NCBI GenBank assembly: GCA_024226555.1
Contig: JAAELO010000247.1
Location: 1 to 59,670, forward strand
Source: Desulfobacterales bacterium
GTDB taxonomy: Bacteria > Desulfobacterota > Desulfobacteria > Desulfobacterales > JAAELO01
DNA length: 59,670 bases
Direction: 5' to 3'
Made by a program: the position numbers and the translations under genes
Notes under the pieces: model-generated
Told to the model about the DNA's origin: nothing
What the model saw: only the letters and a program-made list of their open reading frames with translations
Database searches by the model: none
Part shown: piece by piece, positions 37,381 to 45,765 of the stretch
Layout: each line of letters starts with the position of its first letter
Numbering within the stretch: the stretch's first letter is position 1

Positions 37381-38505
37381 TTAGGAATTTGAAAACTTAA
37401 CCAGTTCATCCACAATCTCTGTAACATCATCAGAAATGCTCAATAGATTTTCATACTCAAAACCTTCTGCAAGTTTTTTAAGTAACGGGTATACAGGTTT
37501 ATCTTTCGTCCAGAATGACTTATTATAAAAAATCATGGGGCTGATTATACCATATGAGTTATAGTGATTCTGGGTTGCATCCTGAAAAATTTCCTGAATA
37601 GTCCCGGCACTTCCCGGGGTGTAGATAATTCCACCAGTAGCCAGAGCTAAAAGACCTTCTTCCCGAACACTGTTGGCAAAGTATTTAGCGATTTTTGAAG
37701 CAAAAGGCGTTGGTGGTTCATGACCATAAAGCCACGTTGGAATACCGATATCGTTCTCTTTATCTGAAATTTTCGGAAATTTGTTAATCACCTCAAAAGC
37801 TTTGGAAAGCCACAGTTCATCATTAAACATTGGAGCCTGGGCTATAAGGTCTATTCCCTTTTGCATATCAGAATCTGAATACCCATCAAACCACACCCCA
37901 AGATGAGTTGCTTCCATAGCACCCGGTCCGCCACCTGACAGCAGAAAGAAATCCTTTTCAGATAAAGCCTTTGCAATCTGAGCTACCTTCAGATAATCAC
38001 TGCTTTTTCTCGACAATCCATGACCACCCATGATAGCCACAATTTTTTTTGCCGGCACATTATCAAGAATATCCATCAAAGCATCTGTTATGGAATGATC
38101 GTGAAGTCTTCTTGCAAGAGTCTCATAAATAGAATCCGGAGAGTGTCTCCCATTCTTTACATAATGATCGTAAGTTTTTTTGTCGTAAGTATTGTTGTAT
38201 GAATCAGGTTGATCAGGATTAAAGTTATTATACATGGTATCTCTCGTATATAAATCAGCCGGATATGTTTCAAATGGCACATCCATAGCCGGGAATACAA
38301 GATTTTTTCCATCAATAATCTCTTTCGTGTAATCGTTGCTGATATTACATCCCATAAAAAGACAGTTCGTAACCTCTTTTTGCTTTAACCTATCCTCATA
38401 ACCGATCAGGTCAAGGTTCTGAAACGCACAATTGGAGATCCGTCCTTCACCTTCCAACAATTTTTCCACTTCTTTTAATGTCTCTATCTCTTTCATGAAC
38501 CCCAT
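37381..38505 (-). CDS. LOG-like Rossmann nucleotide-binding protein
   Basis: 374 aa. The C-terminal ~250 residues match the TIGR00725/LOG (lysine decarboxylase-like) fold: IMGGHGLSRKS, LSGGGPGAMEATH and LATGGIIYTPGSAGTIQEIF. LOG relatives hydrolyse nucleotide monophosphates to free bases, which would sit well next to adenine deaminase, though most large members are uncharacterised. The N-terminal ~120 residues are unassigned. ATG 38505 is used; an ATG three codons later is also possible. Confidence 0.75.
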   Translation of the reverse strand: MGFMKEIETLKEVEKLLEGEGRISNCAFQNLDLIGYEDRLKQKEVTNCLFMGCNISNDYTKEIIDGKNLVFPAMDVPFETYPADLYTRDTMYNNFNPDQPDSYNNTYDKKTYDHYVKNGRHSPDSIYETLARRLHDHSITDALMDILDNVPAKKIVAIMGGHGLSRKSSDYLKVAQIAKALSEKDFFLLSGGGPGAMEATHLGVWFDGYSDSDMQKGIDLIAQAPMFNDELWLSKAFEVINKFPKISDKENDIGIPTWLYGHEPPTPFASKIAKYFANSVREEGLLALATGGIIYTPGSAGTIQEIFQDATQNHYNSYGIISPMIFYNKSFWTKDKPVYPLLKKLAEGFEYENLLSISDDVTEIVDELVKFSNS

Positions 38506-39170
38506 TATATTTCCATTACACTATTTATCAACTATTTTATGATTGTCCTTTTGATTAATTTCTGCGTTTTTCATCAAATTATAAAGAGATTAAATAAAAC
38601 TAAAAACAGTGAATATAACAAAAACAACGTGTCATTCCTGAGAATATTTTAGAACGGTTTTTTGTAAAATAAGAGTCAGGAATCTCCTGAAAAAGCGATA
38701 CCTCAAACAGCAAACCAAAAACATAAAAAAACAAACTTTTGAAAAGTTTGGCAAACAGGATATGTATAAACGATGGAGTTTGGAATTAAAATAGCGCAGG
38801 GAAAATAGTTGAAAACATATGGCAGACAATTCCAGATGGTTTTACAAATATTCATTTAAAGGAATATTAAACAATGCCCAACCAAATCAATGGAATAAAT
38901 GAAATGGTAGGGGCAGATTCCATATCTGCCCATTTCATATTCGCCCATTTTCATTGCAATTTATTGCCGAAATAGATTTCAGGGCAAAAATGGATTTTGC
39001 CCCTACGGGGAAAACGGAAACGGGATTACCACAAATTATTCAATCTTTTAAACGACAAACAACAATTAAATATCAAAAGATATATAAATTAAATCAGGTG
39101 GGATTATCGTTATCCCTTTGTTTTTGGTAATTTCTTTAAATGGTGCGCTGGGAAAATCGTTAATGTACCC
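38506..39170. repeat. repeat-filled spacer
   Basis: 665 bp without a gene. It contains (a) a ~44-bp segment TTTATGATTGTCCTTTTGATTAATTTCTGCG (38536-38579) that recurs near 43073 and 58265; (b) a GTCATTCCTGAG...CAGGAATCTCC palindrome (38631-38682); (c) a GTAGGGGCAG...TTTTGCCCCTAC palindrome (38907-39006) with an internal GGGCAGATTCC/ATCTGCCC hairpin. The remainder is AT-rich. Confidence 0.65.
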
Positions 39171-39449
39171 TTATATAGCAAAAGGGTCATCATCATAGAC
39201 CTCATCAAAACTATCATTGAAAGCAACTAATATTTTCAATGTATAATCTATAAATTTTAGTATTTCTTGAGTTATATCAGGTTCTGTATAATTTAAATCA
39301 TCATCATTATACTCAATTTTAGATTCATAATCACTAATATGTTTTATAAATTCGTTAAAGTTCACTGTTTCATTTAAATCAAATTTAAACTCTCTACTGT
39401 CATCTTTAATATTTATAATTGTTCCACTTCTTTTCATTATTAACTTCAT
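39171..39449 (-). CDS. small acidic protein downstream of the PHP/ATPase gene
   Basis: 92 aa, acidic (DYESKIEYNDDDLNYTEPD, ending DEVYDDDPFAI), no membrane segment. It starts 10 nt after the stop of the PHP/ATPase gene, so it is almost surely in the same operon. No family is recognised. Its base composition matches the ATPase and is more AT-rich than neighbouring genes. An internal ATG four codons later is an alternative start. Confidence 0.6.
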   Translation of the reverse strand: MKLIMKRSGTIINIKDDSREFKFDLNETVNFNEFIKHISDYESKIEYNDDDLNYTEPDITQEILKFIDYTLKILVAFNDSFDEVYDDDPFAI

Positions 39450-39459
39450 AGTTTATCCA

Positions 39460-41940
39460 TCAAAATGTAGATTTTAATTTTTCAATATTATATTTACTCA
39501 TTCTATTTCTGAAAGCAACATCACCTCCATCTAAAATATTGCATGCTTCTTTTCTTATTACTTTATTCTCCAAACCACCTTGTCTATAATTAATTCCAGT
39601 CTTGGTGTTTTCACAGATTATTATATTTTCAGCATCTCCATATATAGCAATACTCGGGTTATGTGTAACTAAAATAATCTGCATCTTTTTTTTTAATTTC
39701 CTTATTAAAGTAACTAATGTTTCACTTATATATTTATTGTCAATGTTATCTTCAATTTGATCTATCATTAATACTTTTTTTTCATTATTTTGAAGATAAC
39801 TATTTAATTTTACATCAAGAAATATTGATGCTTTTCTACCTTGTGAAGTTGAGGTTGTATTAACTAACATATCTCCTTTTTCGACTATTTCGTATTCTTT
39901 TTTACTTTTGTTTTTTAACACAAATTCATCTACTTTTTTATCAAATATATCAGGTGTTTTTCCTTTTAATCCTGTTTTTTGTTTAACTCTGACTTCTGTT
40001 TCTGAATCTGCAATATCTATTATATTTTTGTAAATATTTTTATCTTTATTATAGTTTATAAAATTGTTTTGAAATAATTGCTCAGTTATTTTTTTATTAT
40101 TAATTTCAAAGTTCAATTTTGAACAAAAGTTATAATTTTTAGTTTTTTTGATTTTGTCTTCAACCTTAATTTCAATATTACTTATATCTTTACAAATTTC
40201 TTTTAGTTTTAGTTTAGATAAAAAATATCTTTTATAATTCCTTAAATCTTCTTCAATTTCATTCTTTGAAAAAGCAATAGTTTGAGCTTCATTGCTTAGT
40301 TCATCTTGAATGAATTCTCTATAAATATTTTTTATTTTTTTGAAAAAATCTATAATTAATTCAGTTTTATTTTTTGATTTATCTATTAATTCTTTTTTTT
40401 CTTTGAGTAAACTCAATATATCATCTATCTTATCTTGTTCATCAAAATTGAAGAGTGATTTCCCTTTGAATTCTTTTTTTTTTAATTTTTTAATGCTTGC
40501 TTCGACACCTGAAATACTATCAGATATTTCTATATGGTGATCAATATTGAATTCAACATGTAAATCATTTTCATCTATATGAATTATTTCTTTGATATCT
40601 TTAGCGCTATTAATTATAAGATTTGATCTATTACCTTTATTGATGACATTTTGAGTCTCATAATAAATTTTATAGTACGATTTAAGTCTGTTGAAAAGCA
40701 TTCCAATTTTTGTCTCTTCTATAGAGATTTCTTGATCTGAAAAATCAAGAAAAAATTCATCTAAATTTCTCCTTAAATCTTTTTCATCATTAAAAAGTTC
40801 AATTATTTTTTCTTGATAGTAAGCATCTGAATTTAAGGTATATTTAGTTGAATAATCTCCAATATTAAGTTTTATATTTGTAATATTAAGATCAATTAAA
40901 TTTTTATAATCTCTTTCAAAAACAACCTTTTGCTCTTTGTCTATGTCTTGGTTTAATGCTACTATAGTATTAAAAAAAAGACTTTTACCTGATGAACGCC
41001 CTCCAATTATAACATTTAAATATGGAGACATTTGTATTTCACTTTCTGATCCATCCGTTTGATGAATTTTTATTTTTTCAATGAAATGTGGAACGTGTGT
41101 AGGTATAATTTCAGAGGAACAGATTCTACTTTCAGGATCAGAAAAACCGATTCTTAAACTTTCATAATTTAAATGACCCTTTAACCAAGTACTTTCCTTT
41201 GGACACTTATAATTATTACAGTCATGATTATCAGAAAAAGAAACATAAGATGTTGTTTCATCTTCAAATCCACGTTCTAATAATTTTTTAAATCCTTCAT
41301 TATAAATATTAATAGCATTATTTCTTTTGATATTACTTTTCATCTCAAGAGCTGATATCTCTCCAATAAGTATATTATATTGTGCCTCATAAATTTTACC
41401 ATTCAGCTTATAAGGTGAAACAATACCTTTATGTTTATTACCATGAGCTATTATAAAAAAATCTTCATTTTGAAAGGATTCAAATAAATATTTGAAAGTT
41501 GTTGTACGAAGTTTCTTTTTCCTATTTAAATTTATTTTAGATTCCAGCTCATTTATACTAATAGATTCATACATTTTATCTAAAACCATATTCAATTCAG
41601 AGTAATTTCTTGATCTAAAAATAACTATAATATGAAATGGTTTGTTCGATACAGAATCCCCGCTATCTCTTGAAAATACATATTTTTTAAGTATTTCTTC
41701 TGATATAGATATGTCTAATTCAACACCAACTAAAATTTTAATTTCTGAGTTATCTATATCTTTATAAGCAGCACAATTAATAATATTATGATCAGTAAGG
41801 GAGATCATTGCTACAGAGTTCTTTTTTAATTTGTTTATTAAAATATTAGAATCAAAAGAAGCTTTGTAATCATTATCTTTAGTTATATTCGATTTATCGG
41901 TATGTATATGTAAATCAATCTTATGCCATGTTGAAATCAT
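39460..41940 (-). CDS. PHP-domain / SMC-like ATPase (TrlF-type)
   Basis: 826 aa. The N-terminal PHP phosphoesterase domain has intact metal motifs: H11-x-H13-x-D15 (DLHIHTD), TDHN (49-52), VGVELD (71-76), IIAHGNKH, and SFSDNHDC. An ABC/SMC-type ATPase follows: Walker A GGRSSGKS near residue 310, a long Lys/Glu-rich coiled coil (about 430-640), a signature-like region TSTSQGRKAS, Walker B VLMIDQIEDNID and the H-switch ILVTHNPS. This arrangement is that of TrlF-family ATPases, found in mobile and defence-like loci. It is inferred to be a nucleic-acid-targeting enzyme. It is markedly more AT-rich than surrounding genes, which suggests transfer. Confidence 0.82.
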   Translation of the reverse strand: MISTWHKIDLHIHTDKSNITKDNDYKASFDSNILINKLKKNSVAMISLTDHNIINCAAYKDIDNSEIKILVGVELDISISEEILKKYVFSRDSGDSVSNKPFHIIVIFRSRNYSELNMVLDKMYESISINELESKINLNRKKKLRTTTFKYLFESFQNEDFFIIAHGNKHKGIVSPYKLNGKIYEAQYNILIGEISALEMKSNIKRNNAINIYNEGFKKLLERGFEDETTSYVSFSDNHDCNNYKCPKESTWLKGHLNYESLRIGFSDPESRICSSEIIPTHVPHFIEKIKIHQTDGSESEIQMSPYLNVIIGGRSSGKSLFFNTIVALNQDIDKEQKVVFERDYKNLIDLNITNIKLNIGDYSTKYTLNSDAYYQEKIIELFNDEKDLRRNLDEFFLDFSDQEISIEETKIGMLFNRLKSYYKIYYETQNVINKGNRSNLIINSAKDIKEIIHIDENDLHVEFNIDHHIEISDSISGVEASIKKLKKKEFKGKSLFNFDEQDKIDDILSLLKEKKELIDKSKNKTELIIDFFKKIKNIYREFIQDELSNEAQTIAFSKNEIEEDLRNYKRYFLSKLKLKEICKDISNIEIKVEDKIKKTKNYNFCSKLNFEINNKKITEQLFQNNFINYNKDKNIYKNIIDIADSETEVRVKQKTGLKGKTPDIFDKKVDEFVLKNKSKKEYEIVEKGDMLVNTTSTSQGRKASIFLDVKLNSYLQNNEKKVLMIDQIEDNIDNKYISETLVTLIRKLKKKMQIILVTHNPSIAIYGDAENIIICENTKTGINYRQGGLENKVIRKEACNILDGGDVAFRNRMSKYNIEKLKSTF

Positions 41941-42085
41941 TAATTAACCTTTAAATATTAAAAAATCTTTTGGTAACAGGAATGATAGATGAATTTTTAA
42001 ATCATAAATAATAGATTAACCAAAATAAAACTTCTTTGTAAATCTTAACAACAATTACTAAAAAAAGTGAAATAGTCAACCAATA

Positions 42086-42558
42086 ATAAAAAAGGAATGG
42101 GAGGGGGCAGTTTCATCCCATTCCTTTTTCGCCTCTTTCATATGTAGTTTAGATATGACCTCTTTCCTGCGCAAAACTGGTGTCTCGCTGAAGAAAATCT
42201 TCAGTTACAAAATGTTCTACCCTGAATTAAAACTTTATGAGACTTATGACATAAAAAACTAAAGTATTTTTATGTCGACCCAGTTCATTTCACTCAACAT
42301 TTTTCTGAAAAAAGAATAAAAACAGTGGACGTTTACAAATGAAATAACTATTTGTAACAATCTTTATCCCTTTGTTTTTCATGGATTTTGTTGTGTTTGA
42401 GTGAAAAAACTGCCCCGCAATGGGAAAGAGGCGTTGACGGAATCTGTATCTTTCTGTAAAAAAGGTATTAGCCATGCTCTTTTCATCCTTAAGGTCTAAG
42501 AGTTTGGTCAGAGTCGTAGCCGGAGGTCGCCACCTCTGCTTCGACTCGCTTCTACGAT
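42086..42558 (-). ncRNA. structured RNA gene, copy 1
   Basis: About 470 nt, homologous to 44243-44722 (over 75% identity by eye). Minus-strand reading runs promoter, hairpins, then an intrinsic terminator. Helices seen on the plus strand: GAGTCG/CGACTC (42511-42546 region), ACAAAT/ATTTGT, GACATAAAAA/TTTTTATGTC, CTGAAGA/TCTTCAG, a long-range CTCTTTCC (42160-42167)/GGAAAGAG (42423-42430), and the terminator stem. Several of these change on both sides in copy 2. A 61-codon ORF lies inside (42475-42290), but copy-to-copy changes fall equally on codon positions 1, 2 and 3 (hand count 11/12/12), so coding selection is not evident. I recognise no known RNA class. Confidence 0.7.
42087..42127 (-). 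terminator. terminator of RNA copy 1 with pseudoknot-capable loop
   Basis: A 12-bp stem AAAGGAATGGGA / TCCCATTCCTTT ends in a U-run on the minus strand. Its 13-nt loop contains (plus strand) GGGGCAGTTT at 42104-42113, perfectly complementary to AAACTGCCCC at 42407-42416. Confidence 0.85.
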
Positions 42559-42564
42559 ATAACT

Positions 42565-42593
42565 ACCATATACACTGCATTTGAATTTTACAA
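42565..42593 (-). promoter_or_regulatory. sigma70-like promoter of RNA copy 1
   Basis: On the minus strand TTGTAA (42593-42588), a 17-bp spacer and TATGGT (42570-42565). The same TTGTAA-N17-TATTGT arrangement is present at the equivalent place in copy 2. The predicted RNA start is near 42558. Confidence 0.65.
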
Positions 42594-43140
42594 TAGAAAA
42601 ATAAAAAAAATTATACTAAGATTAAAAACTTCACTCCCTTTTTTGTTTTTTACAAAATCTGTTTATCAAACCTTGAATAAAAAACTAATGTTTTTAGAGT
42701 TTTTTATGTAGGTTGCTCAAAAGCTTGGCTTCCTATAGAACAAAAATGGTTTAATTTTGTTCGGTCAGGAGGTTTTTGTCTTTTAAATTAATTCGGTGCA
42801 GAAGGTTTTGTTATAGTTTAAGGTTTCGCAATATCATGAGATTCCTGACTCAGGTTTGGAGAAAACATTCCAAACCTTCTCAGGAATGACACGATATTTT
42901 TTTTGATTTTGGGATAAAGGCCATTCATTGTATTTGCTAAACCACATGATTCCAATGATTTATATTATGCTTTTGTAATTTGATCACATTTTTAGGATTA
43001 GGAATTTTGTTTTAATTTCAGATTATAAAATCTCTGTTTTCGAAGATTATATCTCGCAGGAATATGGTTTTATTTCGAGATATTTGAAGAAAAACGAAGT
43101 CATTAATCAAAAGAACAATCATAAAAGGTTAAGTTACAAT
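42594..43140. other. gene-free spacer with palindromes
   Basis: It holds a GAATAAAAAACTAATG..GAGTTTTTTATG hairpin (about 42675-42710) related to that at 18.7 kb. It also holds a REP-like palindrome CTCAGGTTTGGA...TCCAAACCTTCTCAGG (42841-42892) and, at 43072-43134, the segment TTTGAAGAAAAACGAAG...AAAGAACAATCATAAA shared with 38.5 and 58.3 kb. No gene is seen. Confidence 0.6.
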
Positions 43141-43332
43141 TTATAGACATAGGGGAATCTCTACAGCAGTAGTATTATCAGCTTTTCTCTGCTCCTCATT
43201 CAATGCAGGATATCCTGCTTTTTTCCGCATCTTAATCAGCCAGGCTTCCTTCTGGGCCGGTGACATTTGCCCCACATTCCCATGACTTATCGGATGAATC
43301 TTTGTTACTGTTTTTTTTGCTTTTGCGTACAT
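43141..43332 (-). CDS. small basic protein of unknown function
   Basis: 63 aa, starts MYAKAKKTVTKIHPISHG and contains MSPAQKEAWLIKMRKKAGYP. It is lysine-rich and has no membrane segment. AGGAG sits 8 nt upstream of the ATG, and the codon use and composition look like a real gene. I do not recognise it. It lies alone between the two structured-RNA copies, transcribed in the same direction, so it could be part of the same accessory unit. Confidence 0.55.
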   Translation of the reverse strand: MYAKAKKTVTKIHPISHGNVGQMSPAQKEAWLIKMRKKAGYPALNEEQRKADNTTAVEIPLCL

Positions 43333-43627
43333 CTTTTTTTCTCCTGGTCAATTGGGATTTTCAGCAAGGTTAATGATAAAAATCAGTAGAAAATTCTCAA
43401 TTCAAAATAAAACTTGAGGAACCTCTAATTACTAATTATTATAGGTTCCCTTAATGTTTGCAAATCCCAATGAAAACTATTGATATGAAATGTAGTGTAG
43501 CTCACCTCTTCAGGATGTAATAAATCTTCCAATTTGCCACTTTTTTACAACCTAAAGAATGGTCCTTCTTCGGAATGCACACTATAAGATCGATCAGGTC
43601 GGTTTTTACTTCATCCTGATCCCCTTA
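43333..43627. repeat. spacer with short MITE relic
   Basis: Contains a ~36-bp relic, GAGGAACCTCTAATTACTAA..ATAGGTTCCCT (43416-43451). The rest shows no feature. Confidence 0.5.
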
Positions 43628-43760
43628 AGGGAACCTCTAAAAATTAGATATTTGATTGAAATACAAGGGTGAGAAATAAATAACGAGGCGATTTTCCAAC
43701 AGTTTTTTATTTCGAACAACGCAGTAGTTCGGTCAAAGAGCAGTTTTTTAGAGGTTCCCT
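43628..43760 (+). repeat. MITE-like repeat, full-length copy
   Basis: A 133-bp copy with ends AGGGAACCTCTAAAAATTAG and TTTTTTAGAGGTTCCCT, flanked by TTA on the left and TAA on the right like the inner copy at 25474. It carries the GACTGAACTAC-type internal sequence of the variant at 4879. Confidence 0.85.
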
Positions 43761-43781
43761 TAATAAAATTGTTATTATTTT

Positions 43782-43977
43782 TATCGCATTATAGAGAAGA
43801 GTTTTTGCCCAAGCACTGGTTATTTGATTTTTATTATTTCAGCGATTAACTTTACCACCGATGAAATATTGTTAAGGCATATCTGTCCACCCATACGATG
43901 TATTAACTTTTAGTTATTCTTTTATCGCAATATAGATAAAAGCTTTTGTCCAGACACTGGTTATTTGTTTTTTATGG
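43782..43977. repeat. paired direct-repeat segment, left copy
   Basis: Two ~56-bp units (43782-43838 and 43922-43977), both reading TTATCGCAATATAGATAAG-like sequence and then CACTGGTTATTTGATTTTTAT, with about 85 bp between. A homologous segment in the same orientation lies at 57440-57637, so the tail-gene cluster is bracketed by direct copies. Confidence 0.7.
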
Positions 43978-44097
43978 TTATAAGAAATACTTCTATGGCG
44001 TAATACATAGGCTTTGAAGCAAAGACGGATACTTGGCAAAGGTGTGAAGAAAAGAAGTACTTATTTAATTTGTGGTTTTGATGTAGATTGGATCTAC

Positions 44098-44227
44098 AGG
44101 AAATCTCTAATAACTGATCTTTTTGCGAAACACAGATATAACAAAAATAAAACTGTAGAAAAATCAACCCGTTGTTTTTTGTTACGCCTTGTTTTTCATC
44201 AAAAATTCTAATTATTAGAGATTGCCT
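44098..44227 (-). repeat. MITE-like repeat, full-length inverted copy
   Basis: A 130-bp copy closest to that at 5754-5885 (AGGAAATCTCTAATAACTGA...AATTATTAGAGATTGCCT). It ends about 16 bp from the terminator of RNA copy 2. Confidence 0.85.
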
Positions 44228-44242
44228 AAAGGAGGCTAATTA

Positions 44243-44287
44243 TAAAAAGTAAGGTATGGGACGGGACAGTTGCTTTCCCATACCTTT
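44243..44287 (-). terminator. terminator of RNA copy 2
   Basis: Stem AAGGTATGGGA / TCCCATACCTT, followed on the minus strand by ACTTTTTAT. The loop sequence is complementary to the segment around 44571-44580. Confidence 0.75.
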
Positions 44288-44722
44288 GACCGCCTCTTTC
44301 ATATGTAGTTTAAGTGTACAATCTTTCGCACGCAAAACTGGTGTTTAACTGAAGAAATTCTTCAGTCACAATAAATTCCACCCCGAATTAAAACATTTGA
44401 ATTTTTTAAACATAAAAAAACTAAAGTCTTTTTATGTTAACCCAGTTCAATTTCACTCAATACTTTTAGATAAAATGAATAAAAAAAGGCCAGATTTACA
44501 AATAAAAGAATTATTTGTAACAGTCTTTATCCATAGTTTTTCAAGGGATTTGGTTGTACTTGAGTGAAAAAACTGCCCCGACGTGCGAAAGATGCGTTGA
44601 CGGAATCTGTATCTTTCTGTAAATAAAGTAATAGCCATGACTCTTCTTTTCCTTTTAGGTTAAGAGTTTGGTCAGAGTCAAAAGTGGAGGGTACCGCCTC
44701 TGCTTTGACTCGCTTCTACGAT
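44243..44722 (-). ncRNA. structured RNA gene, copy 2
   Basis: The second copy of the RNA at 42086-42558, same strand, 2.15 kb away. It keeps every helix with paired changes: terminator stem GGTATGGGA/TCCCATACC (copy 1 GGAATGGGA/TCCCATTCC), long-range helix ATCTTTCGCACG (44321-44332)/CGTGCGAAAGAT (44582-44593), hairpin AACAT/ATGTT (copy 1 GACAT/ATGTC), and GAGTCA/TGACTC (copy 1 GAGTCG/CGACTC). The pseudoknot AACTGTCCCG/CGGGGCAGTT needs one G-U pair, which is allowed only in minus-strand RNA. The embedded ORF is 44638-44453. Own promoter and terminator. Confidence 0.7.
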
Positions 44723-44728
44723 ATAACC

Positions 44729-44757
44729 ACAATATACACAGCTTTTGAAATTTACAA
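44729..44757 (-). promoter_or_regulatory. sigma70-like promoter of RNA copy 2
   Basis: On the minus strand TTGTAA (44757-44752), a 17-bp spacer and TATTGT (44734-44729), matching the arrangement of copy 1. Confidence 0.65.
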
Positions 44758-44785
44758 TAAAAAAATGAAAAAAATATACTAAGAT

Positions 44786-45249
44786 TAAAAAAAGAGTTCC
44801 GTTTTTTATTTTTTTAGGCCTGTTTGTCAAATCTAAAATAAAAATTTTGTTGTTTGGTATTTTTATATAATACTTTTTAAAGCAAAAGTTTTATAAGGAA
44901 ATTCTTAAAAAAATGATTGGACCTCTCTAAAAAAATAACTTTGATTTCAGGCTGTCATGAATAAAAAAACAAAAATCAAGTAAAAACCTCTGGATTCCTG
45001 ATACCTGATTAAGAACAAGCTTTAATCAGGTTCTGGAATGACGACCGTTTAAGTTGATATCTTTAAAGGCTTAATACAAAATGTTTTCACTCTAAAACAG
45101 AAAAAAATGATTTGTGACACTGCCTCACTTTCCAAAAAAGTATGTTTCTTGTAGCGTTCTGGAATGACAACCGTGCTAATATTCTAAAGATCAAATTACT
45201 TATTTTAGAATTTTTGAGATAGCTTCAATAATTTTGATTCCCATGGCAT
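44786..45249. other. gene-free spacer with REP-like palindromes
   Basis: It holds a TGGATTCCTGATACCTGATTA...TTAATCAGGTTCTGGAATGACG palindrome (about 44990-45045), half of another (GTTCTGGAATGACAACCG near 45155) and one end (TTGTGACACTGCCTC, about 45113) of the GAGGCTGTGTC element seen at 57.8 kb. No gene is seen. Confidence 0.55.
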
Positions 45250-45289
45250 GACCGGACATTAAGAATATCTTCTACACATCCGGTCACAA
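45250..45289 (-). terminator. possible terminator of the tail operon
   Basis: Inverted repeat TGACCGGA / TCCGGTCA with a loop of about 22 nt, 30 bp beyond the last tail gene. There is no U tract, so it may be only a 3' barrier. Confidence 0.4.
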
Positions 45290-45317
45290 CACATTATTTA
45301 TTTACCTGATATCAGTT

Positions 45318-45764
45318 CTAATCCAGCCACAACTCAGAAGAAAAAATATTGAAAGTTTTTACCTCTTCGATTGTTTCAAGTTCACGAACCAGACTCTTTA
45401 CCACCCGAGCTTTTCTGTACATTACATCCACCTTCTGAAAGGCTTTTTCCCCAAGCTCAATCATACCATCAGCATCAAGAATAACAGGAGTGCCATCCTT
45501 TTTACTCCATTCTGTTTCATAGGTAGCATTATTCATTTTTGAGTTGATCGCATGGGAATAAGCACGAGAAATACTTGTGAGAGAGCGCTCATCTGTTTTA
45601 AACTCATCCCCACCAACCTCAATACCAGACCCAATTTTTGATTGCATCACATTCTCAACCTCATCACAGCGAATTCTTTTTTCCGTATCAAGGTCGTACG
45701 TAACATCACTTGTAAAGCCCACTTCTTCAAAGTCAAAATCCATATTCATCATATCATTTATCAT
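45318..45764 (-). CDS. phage tail-fibre-associated protein (DUF4376-like)
   Basis: 148 aa, acidic, no membrane segment. The middle and C-terminal part (DERSLTSISRAYSHAI ... YETEWSKKDGTPVILDADGMIELGEKAFQ) resembles the DUF4376 domain found next to or within phage tail-fibre genes. It could be a fibre chaperone or distal component. It starts 1 nt after the stop of the beta-helix fibre gene, with GGAGAA upstream, and is the last gene of the tail operon. The assignment is by pattern and context only. Confidence 0.55.
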   Translation of the reverse strand: MINDMMNMDFDFEEVGFTSDVTYDLDTEKRIRCDEVENVMQSKIGSGIEVGGDEFKTDERSLTSISRAYSHAINSKMNNATYETEWSKKDGTPVILDADGMIELGEKAFQKVDVMYRKARVVKSLVRELETIEEVKTFNIFSSELWLD

Positions 45765-45765
45765 T

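Noticed and set aside
42290-42475. 61-codon minus-strand ORFs in both RNA copies (also 44453-44638) with plausible ribosome sites
   Set aside because: 39 of 61 residues are shared, but nucleotide changes are spread evenly over codon positions and the surrounding sequence is equally conserved and folded. I list the locus as RNA; a dual function cannot be excluded.
42500-42560. tRNA-like segment with CCGGAGGTCGCCACCTC
   Set aside because: No acceptor/T-arm pattern or GTTCGANNC loop; it is a hairpin at the 5' part of the structured RNA.
43782-43977. CRISPR-like repeats
   Set aside because: Only two units per segment, about 56 bp each and diverged, with similar rather than unique spacers and no cas genes.
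43977-44097. Possible small gene or relic after the left direct repeat
   Set aside because: Short open frames exist on both strands but none has a ribosome site or recognisable sequence.
42086-44722. Retron or group II intron
   Set aside because: No reverse transcriptase anywhere in the window and no domain V-like 34-nt hairpin in either copy.
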